Positions 54,350-64,000 of a stretch of 64,000 nucleotides of DNA are shown piece after piece. The notes under the pieces are model-generated. The model saw only the letters and a program-made list of their open reading frames with translations. It was not told where the DNA came from and did not search any database. The stretch comes from Steinernema hermaphroditum (Eukaryota > Nematoda > Chromadorea > Rhabditida > Steinernematidae). Numbering within the stretch: position 1 is the stretch's first letter; every line of letters begins with the position of its first letter. The translations under genes and the position numbers were made by a program. The stretch is from assembly GCA_030435675.1 (NCBI GenBank), contig CM059624.1, positions 10,192,769 through 10,256,768 of the forward strand. Direction: 5' to 3'.

Positions 54350-55913
54350 ATGCCGAAGAGGCAGATCACGATTCGCCGCGAGTGTCCACGGAAACTGTTC
54401 TACGAGAAGCTGCTGCATGACTGGAAGGAGAGTACCGAAGACCGGAACCAGCGGACTACGATCTTCAAGGCACAACAAAGTCTCCGTATCTATCCGATCG
54501 AGATCAACGGGTTCGCCGAGCTGAAGAACATGAAAGGTAATTAAATGTAAGAGTGGAGTCACAATTTGTTGATGTGGGAATTTAGAGCTGAGCTGTTCAT
54601 ATTTACGGAAAACAAAGGCATATTTTTTCACGAAACTTTGTACACTTCTGTTTCAGGAATCGGAAACAACATCGCCACGAAACTGGACGATGCTTGGCAG
54701 TTAATGTGTTCCCAGTACCAGGCAATTCCTACGCTCACTCAGATCAAAGAGCTGAAGAAGGGCGAATTCATTCAGTTCATGGGCTCTGCGGCTGGAAAGA
54801 GATCTCGCGCCGTTCCCATCAGCGTCGCTCCGTCCAAGGAAACGATGCCGAGAGTTCACAGCGTCAACTTCAGTGTCCCCTCAACGAGTGGCACTGGCAA
54901 CACGATTGCGCAAACGTCAACTTCTACTCTGCAACGCTCTACGTCGTTACCGTCGGCTCCAGTAAATGCGATAGGTTTCTCGCGGCAGCCTTCCGCTTCT
55001 AGTCACTCCAGCGACATAAGATATTCTCCTGCTGAGCGAGATCAAGTTGAAGTATGTGCAGATGCGTTTTTCTTTGACTGTATTGTCCGTTTAGGTCTGT
55101 CTTATCGTCGACAATCGAGAAAAGAGTGGTCTTCTGAAAAAGCGGGATGTCAGCACGTTCCTCGACAAGTTGGGAACGCGTTACGAACTCCGATCTCTCT
55201 CCGTTGGTGACTACCTCTGGGTGCTCAAATGGAAACACTCCGGAGCAGAGATGGTGCTGGACTACATCGTGAGCGGATTGTCGTTAGCTGGTGGACACGT
55301 TGTACTTTTAGTGTGAACGAAAGACTTGGCAAGATCTGTGGTCCAGCATTAAGAAGGGCCGTTTCGACGACCAGAAGCAGCGTTTGAAGAACTGCGAGGT
55401 GGATAACATCGTCTTGATAGTGGAGGGTGCAGTGTCGCCCGAGCGGGCTATGGAACAGGCGCTGGCAAGCTCTAGCATCCGGAACAGCTTCATGGTGCAG
55501 CGAACGGCTAGTATCCAAGATACGGCGAAATTTCTGCATGCGGTTTCAAACCGACTAATCAATCGAATCCAAACGGAACATGTATGTTTCTCCCGCTCTG
55601 CTCGACGAATGATTCTGCTTCCTAGATGAAAGGCATAGCCTTCGATAAGCTCCAGAACGAAGGAAAGAAGACGAAATCGATGACCGTATCTGATGTGTGG
55701 GCGCGGCAGCTTACAGTTTGTCCCCAGATGGGAGGCGACAAGGCGGCTCAAGTAGCAGAAGAGTTCCCGTCCTTCCGAGCGATGGCCGAATTCTGTCGTC
55801 ATGCGAAGCGCAGCGATCCGTATTTTAACTTTGCCGATCATCTGGGGCAGAAGAACCCTTCTTTGAATCGGACTGTGAGATCCACTTTATGTGAGTTTTT
55901 CAGCAATGCATAG
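54350..55913 (+). CDS. MUS81: MUS81 structure-specific endonuclease catalytic subunit
   Basis: With EME1 it cuts branched DNA such as stalled forks and nicked Holliday junctions. Exons joined by introns of 40-110 bp. The N-terminal helix-hairpin-helix region is FKAQQSLRIYPIEINGFAEL then GIGNNIATKLDDAW. A disordered Ser/Thr-rich linker follows. The ERCC4 nuclease domain reads VCLIVDNREKSGLL, then LSVGDYLWVLKW and the metal-binding CERKTWQDLWSSIKKGRFDD, that is GDx(n)ERKxxxD. Next are QKQRLKNC and SFMVQRTASIQDTAKFL. The C-terminal HhH2 reads MTVSDVWARQLTVCPQMGGD and KAAQVAEEFPSF. All catalytic acidic residues are present. The start is the first ATG upstream of conserved sequence. Confidence 0.92.
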
Positions 55914-55947
55914 ACGGAGTTTTTATGTGTATTTTCACTATAAAATT

Positions 55948-57589
55948 TATTTTCTCAAGCGACCAATGTAGTCCCCGTTGAAGTTGCCGAAGTAGAGGTA
56001 TTCGCCGCCGTCCGTCGTCTAAATCGTCAAAATTGGAAGCGTCAGGGGTGCCCGTCGTTACCTGGGTGATCGACTGGATCGTGTCAGCTGTCGTATCGTG
56101 CAGGGAGGAGAGGATTTCGCCCGTTTGGCTCACTTGGATGGTCATGGCGTGTTTGGGTTTCAGTTCGATGTGCGCGTTAAGGAGCCAAGAAGAAGGCATG
56201 AACTGGAGAGACAGACATCTGGCTCGGTGGTAATGGTAGGACCTACCGTAAGAAGAATTCTCCTCAGGAAAGGATGCTGCGCGGCGAATTCCTCGAGAGA
56301 GAATTTCTCGGCTTGCTTTGTCCCCGCGAAGGCGACCCAAAAGGTGCCGTCCTGTCCGAGACGGACGTTGTCTGGAATGCCGGGTAGACTGTCTACAAAT
56401 AGTGTCTGTGACCCTTTTCTCTGTACTGTAGGCACGTGCCCAAGAAGACCTCTCTTCTGCCCTTCATCTCTCCAGAAAGGTAGATTCTGTGGACTCGACG
56501 CGTCGTCGATTCGCAGACGAGGAACGACTTCTTGTCAGGGAAAAGCTGAACCCCGTTAGCGAAGTGGAATCCCTTCGCGACTACCGTAACCGTCACAGTA
56601 GGGATGTGCACGTGGAGCACTCTTCCCGAAGGTACGCCCTCAAGGAAGTCGTTTATGAACTGGTGATAGCTCCATCGGGTGGAGGCGTCAGAGAGGATGA
56701 CGTTGTCCGCGTCGATTACGTCGACGTCGTCGGCGAAACGCATCGGCTCCCCTTCTATGAGGACGTTCGCGTCAAGGATCTTCTTGTAGATCACTTAAGC
56801 GATTCCTCATCACTCTAGAGGCGCTGCACCTACTTGCATTCATGTCTACTGTATACAAGCCTTGGAAGGCGTCGGCCACAATGAACTCCCTCGCATTCAG
56901 GCGGCGGATTCCGAGCGGGCGGAAGCAGTTCTCGAGCGTCGCCGGATCTTAAGCACAAAAATCAGAGAATTTAGACGTCTTCTGGAGACTGACTGCATTT
57001 GGGACCGAGAATGAACTCTTTGGAGATTTCTCCATCAGTGACTTCCACGATCTTTCCGTCGTGAGTTCCGGTGTAGAGTTTGTCGCCTGAAAGGAAGTTC
57101 GTTCTAGAAGAAAGGAGAGGAGGTACCCTCGACGACGATGGACTCTGGCCCGATGATCTTCCCCTTGAGAAGAAGCTCGCTCTCCTGCAATCGATTGTTC
57201 GGAGACAAATCACCTTTCAGTTCACGGATAGGGGTGCTTCTGAAAGGACCCTCATGTAAGTACATAGTATGCTTAGATCATCCGCTCGACTACTTTACAT
57301 AGATACACTTTACACATGTCTAGGACAGACCCATCCTGAGAACTGCCTTTTGATCCATCCTCTACTTCTTTTGACGTCACTTACGGAATAAGTCGAACAT
57401 CGTAGAGTTCATAAGACGCCTTAAGCGCCACACCGAGGTAGATGGCGGAAACAACGACTACGATGAAGAGGACTGTGCTGAAAAGCAAATAAAGATTATC
57501 GATAAGAAAAACGTTAAAGGTAACCTCCAGGAGAAGGTTGACTTGGGCGCCTCCTTCCCCGTCGTCGGACTTCGCACCTTGTCCGACAT
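55948..57589 (-). CDS. strictosidine-synthase/APMAP-like type II membrane protein (paralog A)
   Basis: A six-bladed beta-propeller of the SSL/APMAP (SMP-30-like) family. It starts MSDKVRSPTTGKEAPKSTF, then one membrane anchor (TVLFIVVVVSAIYLGVALKA), so the propeller is lumenal or extracellular. Blade motifs are GPESIVVEGDKLYTGTHDGK, RPLGIRRLNAREFIVADAFQ, RFADDVDVIDADNVILSDAS, FHFANGVQLFPDKKSFLVCE and SLPGIPDNVRLGQDGTFWVA, and it ends YLYFGNFNGDYIGRLRK. One intron near 56400 must be placed with care: the best joining gives RRETLFVDSLPG. Plant strictosidine synthases make alkaloids, but animal members lack the catalytic Glu context and the substrate is unknown. It is 164 bp downstream of paralog B. 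Confidence 0.82.
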
Positions 57590-57753
57590 TCCGAAGATGC
57601 CGAACAGTCGCGACCGACGGCGGCGACTCTTTATACCACTCGAGGCTACAAATCGTGTGCCTATTGGAGTTCTGTTTGGGAACACATTGCAGGCCTGTCT
57701 TTCCAAAGCATCTTTACTCGGGTCAAACAAGAATTGAAAAACAAAATACAACG

Positions 57754-59216
57754 TCATTTGCGCAAACGGCCGAGGTAGGGAGAGTGGTAGCTGCCCAAGT
57801 ATATGAATTCGCCGTCGTCGTTGATCTGAAGAGGACTGTGATTAGGAAGCGCTTAGGCACCTACTTGGGTGACGTCGACAAGAGCTTTGGCAGTGGGGTC
57901 GTGGAGGGTGGCCAGTATCTCGCCCTGAAGACTCACTTGGAGGGCGATCGCGTGTTTCTGCTTCCAGGAAGTGAACATTTCGGTGAGAAGGTGACCGGGG
58001 ATGAGCTGAAATGAGGAGAGGTTTCTCTAGTTAGGGGAGTAAAGGTGGAAACTACATACAGAATATTCCCAGGCAGCAGGTTGTGGTATACGTGATCACA
58101 GCGCTTACGGAAAGAATGAGCCGACGGACGAGAGGATACTCCATCACGGCATCGGAGAAGGAGAACTTATCCGGGACCCGAGCAGCGTAGCAAGCCACCC
58201 AGAAGCTCTTTCCGTCGCTATTCATTCGCACATTATCGGGGAACCCGGGCAGATTGTCGATGAAGACCTCTTTCTTGCCCGTCTTCTCGCCGGCCACGTA
58301 GATCCTCGTGAGGCGAGCGGCGATCGACTCCCCCACCAGGATCGACTTCTTGTCGGGGAAGAGCTGCACTCCGTTCGGGAAGTAGAGGTCCTTCGCCACG
58401 ACGGTCACCGCCCCCGTCCGCAGATTGACCTTCAGAATCCGCCCCGTCGGCTTCATCTCGAGCATCTCGTTGAAGAAGGACGTCAGTTCCCATCGAGTGG
58501 TGCAGTCCGAAAGGAGGACCGTATCCTCGTCGACGATGTCGAGGTCATCGGCGAAACGCATCGGGTGACCCTCGATGAGGGTCTCTGCCGCGAGAACTAC
58601 CCTGTGGCTCTTGGCTTTCATGTCCACTACCAGAAGACCGCGATAGGGATCGGCTACGACAAACTTCTTGTTCCCCAGGTGGCGAATCCCCAGAGGCCGT
58701 CCACATTCGCGGATACTCCCGCAGCTTTTAACGAGCTTGTACTCGTCGGTGATCTTGCCGTCGGTGACCTCTACTATCTTGCCATCCCCGGTGCCGGTGT
58801 AGAGCTTCCCATCCGCAACTTCGATGGATTCGGGGCCTTGGATCTTGTCTTCAAGGATGCGTTCCATTGGCACGAGGCGATTGTTGACGGCCAAGGCGCC
58901 CGTTAGTTGAGGTCGCGGTTTGTATCTGAAAATGGTGGAATTGTGGCCAATCGCAGTCGTAGTCCTCTTGATCTTTTAAATAAGCGCTAATATCTATGTT
59001 TAACATCTTAGAATCACAACTTTGTGATCTTAAAATAAATAAAGTCACCGTCGAAAACAACTCATAAATCACCTACTTGAAGGGCTGCACGTCGAAGACG
59101 TCATAAGAAGCTCTCAGCTGATATCCAACGTAGACAGCGGCACACGTGAAGAGGAGGAAGAAGAATCCTCCACGATTAGAGCGCCGAACGGGCTCCGACG
59201 ACGTCCTGTCGGGCAT
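57754..59216 (-). CDS. strictosidine-synthase/APMAP-like type II membrane protein (paralog B)
   Basis: Same architecture as paralog A with fewer introns. The start MPDRTSSEPVRRSNRGG precedes the anchor FFFLLFTCAAVYVGYQLRA. Propeller motifs are GPESIEVADGKLYTGTGDGK, RPLGIRHLGNKKFVVADPYR, MRFADDLDIVDEDTVLLSDC, LYFPNGVQLFPDKKSILVGE and NLPGFPDNVRMNSDGKSFWV, and the end is FIYLGSYHSPYLGRLRK. One exon of about 840 bp carries most of the propeller. The short gap to paralog A on the same strand suggests tandem duplication and possibly shared transcription. Confidence 0.85.
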
Positions 59217-61240
59217 GCTGGGAGAGTCAGTGCCCGATTAGAATACGATTACAGCGTTCCCGTTGCCACTGACTGTTTTTGATTTGTTTACAACCGGGCG
59301 GTGACTGATGATCGCATGGAACTGGATTGGCATCTTTGCGACCGAGGTTCAGGGGTTTACACCTTCAGAGTTGGCGCCATCGATTCGGCATAGAACGGAT
59401 AGGTATTGAGGGAACTGAGATCATGGTCAGAAGAGTGAAACGTAAAAGAACGCAAAGAGTGTGTCGTGGTGATGCAATTTATGTTGAATTAGGGGAATTA
59501 ATCAATTGCGACACTTCTTGATTGGAACCGATCGCTTGTCAGTTCCCTTTTGGAAGACCGTCGCGTTGATGATTTTGACCGTTATTTTTTGGGATCGACC
59601 ACTATCCTCAAAAAATACTGAGACCCTTTTCCAACTTTATTTCAAATTTGGAATTTGAAAAAAAATCACAACTCTCGGCGAGGATCAAATCTTCCAAAGA
59701 AGTACATTTCGGCGAATTTTAGTAAAGTAAGTTTACGTTATCTTTGCTGTTCTGTTTTTGGCGACGTCTGAAATGCGATGAAAACCTGACACTCTCTCTG
59801 TAGGTTCAAATTCAGCTGCTATGTGTCAAGTGCCTGTTCAGCCAAAAGCGTTTGATCGAAAAACAAACAATTCGTACAACTGAACAACAACAACAAACAA
59901 ATATAAGTAAGGTAGCTCCCGGTAGGGCGATCATGCTCCCGGTAGGGCGATCGCCTTCTCGACCGAGGAGATGGATATTAGCACATAGAGTGTTCCTTAG
60001 TGTTCACTGTTCAAGAAGCTAGATTATCCGGTGGTAAAATATAGTATACGTCACTGTTGGAAAAGGAGCCTCCTGTGAAGGTACGTGAAGTGCCACCACG
60101 TAAAGTAAACGCAAATAGAAATCACCTTACTCTATGTAAAGCCAAAGTCACCTTGCAGTCACATTGAAAGCGGAGAATCGATCGATTCTTTTGTTTAGGT
60201 TCTTCTGTTATCACCCTTCTTCTCAATATGCACATATCATCTGTTTGCAGTTCAACTGGTGGAGTCGTTACTCTCCAGTGACCCTGTTTCTTTCCGCGAG
60301 TGACTAGAACATGGACCATCCTGTTACCATCCTGTGCGGTTGTACTCCTTTGATTGACTTTGATTGAGCAGGTTATTTTAGCCAGCTGCTTGTATTGCTG
60401 TGAGATTTCCTAATCTGTCGAAAAATGGATCGTTTCCGTAATAAATCAAAGGTTCACAGGACGTTTTGGGGTTTATCCTGGACTGTTAATCAACATAGCA
60501 TTTGAGGGACAAGACATATCCAAGGTTAATCAGTAGGTGATTAACACAGCGGACGTTTAATGCTGAGGTTGACAACAATCATGGAAGCCAAGTAGCCAGA
60601 GGGTCGGAGTTATCTGGCAGCGAAAACGCGCCAACCTATTTGGGCAATCAAAAGCACAGATCGCTGTGTGATCGCAGATCAACCCAATATAGGTGACAGT
60701 AGAGTCCTGTCCTACTGTACGGATATTGGCCAAAATACTCCATAGAAAATCCAGTGTTTTTGTCGCTATCAATGACAGGAGAACCATGGATCAACAGTTA
60801 CCATCCGGCCATAAATGTAAATAAAAAAACGGATCTCTGTTTGCAGTAGATGACTTCTCTGTAGAGTCATGATTAGCCTGCAAGCAATTGATCTCCACCA
60901 CTTGTTGTCTCCACAGTGTTTGTTGCGTTCTTGTCGTCGGCGCCCCTTCCGAAGGCCATCCCGCTCGAGGTCATCGGGCGCGCGCCCGCTCACCCACAGC
61001 TTCCCTTCGCGCTTCCCTAATCTTCGCTCCCGATGTCCAATAAGCTTCTCCCCGCTTACGCAGGTTGTTTTTTTCGCTCACTACCAGCCGCAGCCTGATA
61101 TGATAAGAGTCCGATGCAAATAGGGGTGCCGCAACGCACGCTTCCTTCTTCGCCGCCTCTCGCTCCCCACTCGACGTGTCGTTTTCTGTTTTTGTTTTCT
61201 GTCGTGTACAACATAACGTTCTTTAGCGTTACAGAGCGCG
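59217..61240. other. divergent spacer between paralogs B and C, no gene
   Basis: 2 kb with no supportable coding exon or RNA gene. A direct repeat, GCTCCCGGTAGGGCGATC, occurs twice about 20 bp apart near 59915-59955. Promoters of both flanking genes are expected at the ends. Confidence 0.45.
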
Positions 61241-62579
61241 ATGAGCGGCAAGAAGAAGGCTCATTCGCCGCCGAAGAAGGCGGCGAAGGGCGCCGGATTC
61301 GGCTGGAAAACGTGAGTTCCACACGTTGTGCAGCTTTGAACTCTCCGACTCAGATGGCTGTTCGTGGTGTTGTCGGCGACGGTCTCCGCCATCGTCGTTG
61401 GAATCGTCGTCAGGAATGCGCAGAACTATACGACAGAGGCGCTAAAACTCGGACAGCCTCCCAGGCTTCGAAATGAACTCGCGATGAATCGCCGCCTCGC
61501 GGACTCGGAGCGTCTTCTGGAGGGCAAACTCGCAGGACCCGAGTCGATTTTAGTGGAGAAAGGTACTGTATAGGGCCGATAGAGTTCTCCTGAGCCCACT
61601 CCGCGTCTTTCAGATCGCTTGTACACGGGCACCTGGGACGGAGAAGTCGTCGAAATCGTCGGCGGCGCCATCACAAAGTCCATCCGCTTCACCGACGCAA
61701 AAGAGTGCGCCACCTTTGAGAGCGAGCCGGTCTGTGGCCGCCCGCTCGGAATCCGAAGACTCAACGCGAAGGAACTCGTCGTAGCCGACGCCTACTTGGG
61801 CATCTTTGTCGTCGACTTCGAGGCGAACACCTTCCGGAGGGTACTGGACGGCTCCGCGATGATCGAGGGCGAACGGCTTCACTTCTGCAACGACCTGGAC
61901 GTCCTCGACGCGGAAACCATCCTTTTCAGCGACTCCTCCACCCGATGGGATCGGCGCCGATTCCTCCACTCCATCATGGAGATGGTCCCGAACGGAAGGG
62001 TCATCAAACTCAACGTCAGGACCGGCAAGGCCGAAGTGGTCCTCAACGGTCTCTACTTCGCCAATGGAGTACAGCTTTTCCCCGACAAGAAGTCATTCCT
62101 CGTGGCCGAAACCGGAGCCGCTCGCATCACCAGGTTAGGCGTTGCCAAAAGCCATGTAAGATCGACTTCTCAGAGTGCACCTCAATGGTGCCAAGGAGGC
62201 GACCACCGAGAAGTTCATCGAGAATCTGCCGGGCTTCCCTGATAACATTCGCCTCGGGACCAACGGGTCCTTCTGGGTCGGACTCTCCGGCACTCGCCAC
62301 TCGGGCCGCATCTCCTTCTTCGACTTCCTCGTCACGCGACCACTGATCCGGAAGGTGCTCCTCGCTACAGTACCCGAGCACATGCTGGCGCCCTCTTTCA
62401 ACCTCGTCAAGCCGAAGCACGCCATGGTCATGCAGATCAGCCAGCTGGGAAAGGTCGTTTCGACTCTGCACGACCCGGAAGGGGCAGTCATCCAGGACGT
62501 GTCGCAGGTCTCTGACGACGAGCAGTTCCTCTACTTTGGCAGCTTCCACAGTCCCTTCATCGGAAAGCTGCGCAAGTAG
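61241..62579 (+). CDS. strictosidine-synthase/APMAP-like type II membrane protein (paralog C)
   Basis: Third family member, on the opposite strand. It begins MSGKKKAHSPPKKAAKGAGF, a Lys-rich cytosolic tail, then the anchor WLFVVLSATVSAIVVGIVV. Exon 1 ends at 61311 with a 42 bp intron. Propeller motifs are GPESILVEKDRLYTGTWDGE, GRPLGIRRLNAKELVVADAY, CNDLDVLDAETILFSDSSTR, YFANGVQLFPDKKSFLVAET and NLPGFPDNIRLGTNGSFWVG, and the C-terminus FLYFGSFHSPFIGKLRK is nearly that of paralog B. GC-rich codon use resembles its paralogs. Propeller fold certain from the motifs, substrate unknown. Confidence 0.85.
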
Positions 62580-63168
62580 GAGATCATCTTATGTATTTTA
62601 ATGCATGTATTTGTATGTTAGTTGATATTTCATTATGACACAAAGCTGACATCACTTCACAGCTGATTTGAGGCTCTGGCCAATCTGGCCTTCCAATCCC
62701 TGAAAAGTCTAAGAGGGGCGAAGCAGAGCCCGAGTTTGTCTAGTTGTGCAGAACTTTCTATTAGCTTGTCGCAGTAGTCTTACGCCCATTTTCTCTTTGT
62801 AGCCAGAAGGATCGATCTTCTGGATCCGAGGAGAACTGTCCTGCTGGAAATGTTGTAGGCAAATCTACCCCATCTGTCCCACCCTCACGATGTTCGCTGC
62901 GGGACCTGTGGAGCATACAGTAAATTTGTTGCCCATTTTGTCTCTTTGTCTGTTGGCGTTATCGGCGTTCCAGTGCGTAGTATTGAGATGGGAGCTCAAT
63001 TCTCTACAAAATCGTAGTAGGAATTGTTTCTGTAATGCGTCCGCGCAAAATCAACGAGCTAGGAAATACGTCTTTTTTGGATATGTCACCATTCAGCATT
63101 CCCTGCGTTGCAATCTTGACGCCTTCGGTTTTCTGAACCACTCCTCACTTTTTTCTGCTTTTCTTCAG
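62580..63168. other. intergenic before the terminal gene
   Basis: An ATG at 62890 opens a frame that runs into the next gene, but TTTTCTTCAG directly before 63169 is a good acceptor or trans-splice site, so the upstream part is probably not coding. Nothing else seen. Confidence 0.4.
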
Positions 63169-64000
63169 ATGGCTCTTGATGCTCCCATAATCTTCTACGA
63201 TCTGGACCGACTGAAGGCGCTGGAAGAGGCCGAACGTGATTACGTCGAACGAAATCGAATTCTCTTCGCCGAACATCGTGACCGTATCATAGAGAAATAC
63301 ACTTCCGGCAAAACCAAGTTCGAAGACCACGAGAGCGACTGGCTGAAGAGACCTGATCCCCTGGTACCTACGATCGTGCCAGTTGCACTTTTGGACGTCG
63401 ACAGCAACTACGTGCCTAGCCCCATGAGCGAAGAAGAATTCTCGAGAATCCTGCCTGACAACCTCCCCAAAGCCGACGCGGATTGGAGCATCGAAAAGAT
63501 CGTCAGCAGCAAGAAGGATAAAGCAACGAAGGAGGAAATGTACTGCATCAGCTGGGAGTGAGTTCCTCCTTCTGACACTTTAATTCACGTTGTTCATTAC
63601 AGGAACAGTTTTGTGCCGGGAGACATCATCCACAACAGCTCTAAGAAGTCAACGCTCCTGTCGAAGTGGCACACCGTAGGAAGTTGTGTTCGCGTGCCTT
63701 TTTTAGAAAGCTCTTTCAGAAGCGTAATTCGTTATTGCACCCGCTGACCATTGTGCACGAGTCGGCCATCACGGATGAAGAACGAATCACCTTCGGTCTT
63801 ACAAGACCTCATGGAAATACTGATGGCATTTATTACTCTGTGTCGCGGTATGCTTATCTTCCTGAGTTGTTGGCATTTCTGCGTTTCAGCTTGGACGGAC
63901 ACTACGCTCTTATTCGGGACAACGAGAGCGACGTCGCTAGAATTCGCGAGCAGGACATATTGCGATTGCTATCGCAAAAATTCGTTGAGAAGCTTGAGAA
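63169..64000 (+). CDS. unrecognised protein, 5' part only (runs off the window)
   Basis: I do not recognise this family. The first exon begins MALDAPIIFYDLDRLKALEE, a charged helical N-terminus of about 50 residues (ERDYVERNRILFAEHRDRII), then DSNYVPSPMSEEEFSRILPD. Introns of 40-48 bp near 63559, 63677 and 63848 join in phase to WENSFVPGDIIHNSSKKS, PLTIVHESAITDEERITFG and LDGHYALIRDNESDVARIRE. The exon open at 64000 continues with a charged helix (LLSQKFVEKLE). Soluble, probably nuclear or cytosolic by composition. The 3' end is outside the window. Confidence 0.7.

Noticed and set aside
59910..59960. Direct repeat GCTCCCGGTAGGGCGATC as a possible regulatory site
   Set aside because: Only two copies side by side, no link to a gene; a simple slippage duplication explains it.

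Overview
The window is animal nuclear DNA, most probably from a nematode. The evidence is a fused isocitrate lyase-malate synthase gene in the nematode order (lyase first), very short introns (mostly 34-60 bp) ending in TTTCAG-type acceptors, nematode-like H2B and PCMT proteins, a peroxisomal phytanoyl-CoA hydroxylase with a C-terminal rather than N-terminal targeting signal, and a short TTAGGC repeat. I cannot assign the genus. Most genes are split by introns, so I rebuilt them by joining frames across GT..AG pairs and checking phase and conserved family motifs.

Layout. 0.8-3.3 kb: REXO5-like RNA exonuclease. 3.5-7.6 kb: secreted Gly/Thr/Pro-rich protein. 9.1-10.1 kb: ARB2A/FAM172A-like protein. 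10.5-11.5 kb: dead RTE-type retrotransposon. 11.6-13.5 kb: NAA40, the acetyltransferase for H4/H2A N-termini, with a mariner-like element filling one intron. 13.6-17.2 kb: repeat island (second copy of that element, foldback element, TTAGGC repeat). 17.2-19.8 kb: ISCA1 and a TDRD3-like gene. 20.3-23.6 kb: bifunctional glyoxylate-cycle enzyme whose middle exon looks bacterial and abuts a poly-C tract, which I read as an assembly chimera. 24-28 kb: mostly empty, with one doubtful zinc-ribbon gene. 27.9-28.9 kb: secreted class 3 lipase.

30.3-50.7 kb is a histone locus with 14 replication-type genes, each ending in a consensus 3' stem-loop. A five-gene block (H3, H4, H1, H2A, H2B; about 4.65 kb) at the left is repeated almost perfectly in inverted orientation at the right. 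Between the arms lie two further H3-H4 pairs, themselves mirror-oriented, and housekeeping genes: a sulfurtransferase, PCMT, TBCB, a RING protein, CHMP4 and an intronless kinase. Non-coding parts of the locus carry repeated composite motifs: an E2F-type palindrome TTTGGCGCCAAA next to ATCGATA.

50.9-54.1 kb holds a tight same-strand run ICMT, NDUFA7, PHYH with 170-180 bp gaps, which suggests an operon, and MUS81 diverges from it. 55.9-62.6 kb carries three strictosidine-synthase/APMAP-like type II membrane proteins. The window ends inside an unrecognised gene at 63.2 kb. NAA40 and the H4/H2A genes are enzyme and substrate, but they are 17 kb or more apart and nothing in the sequence shows they are co-regulated.
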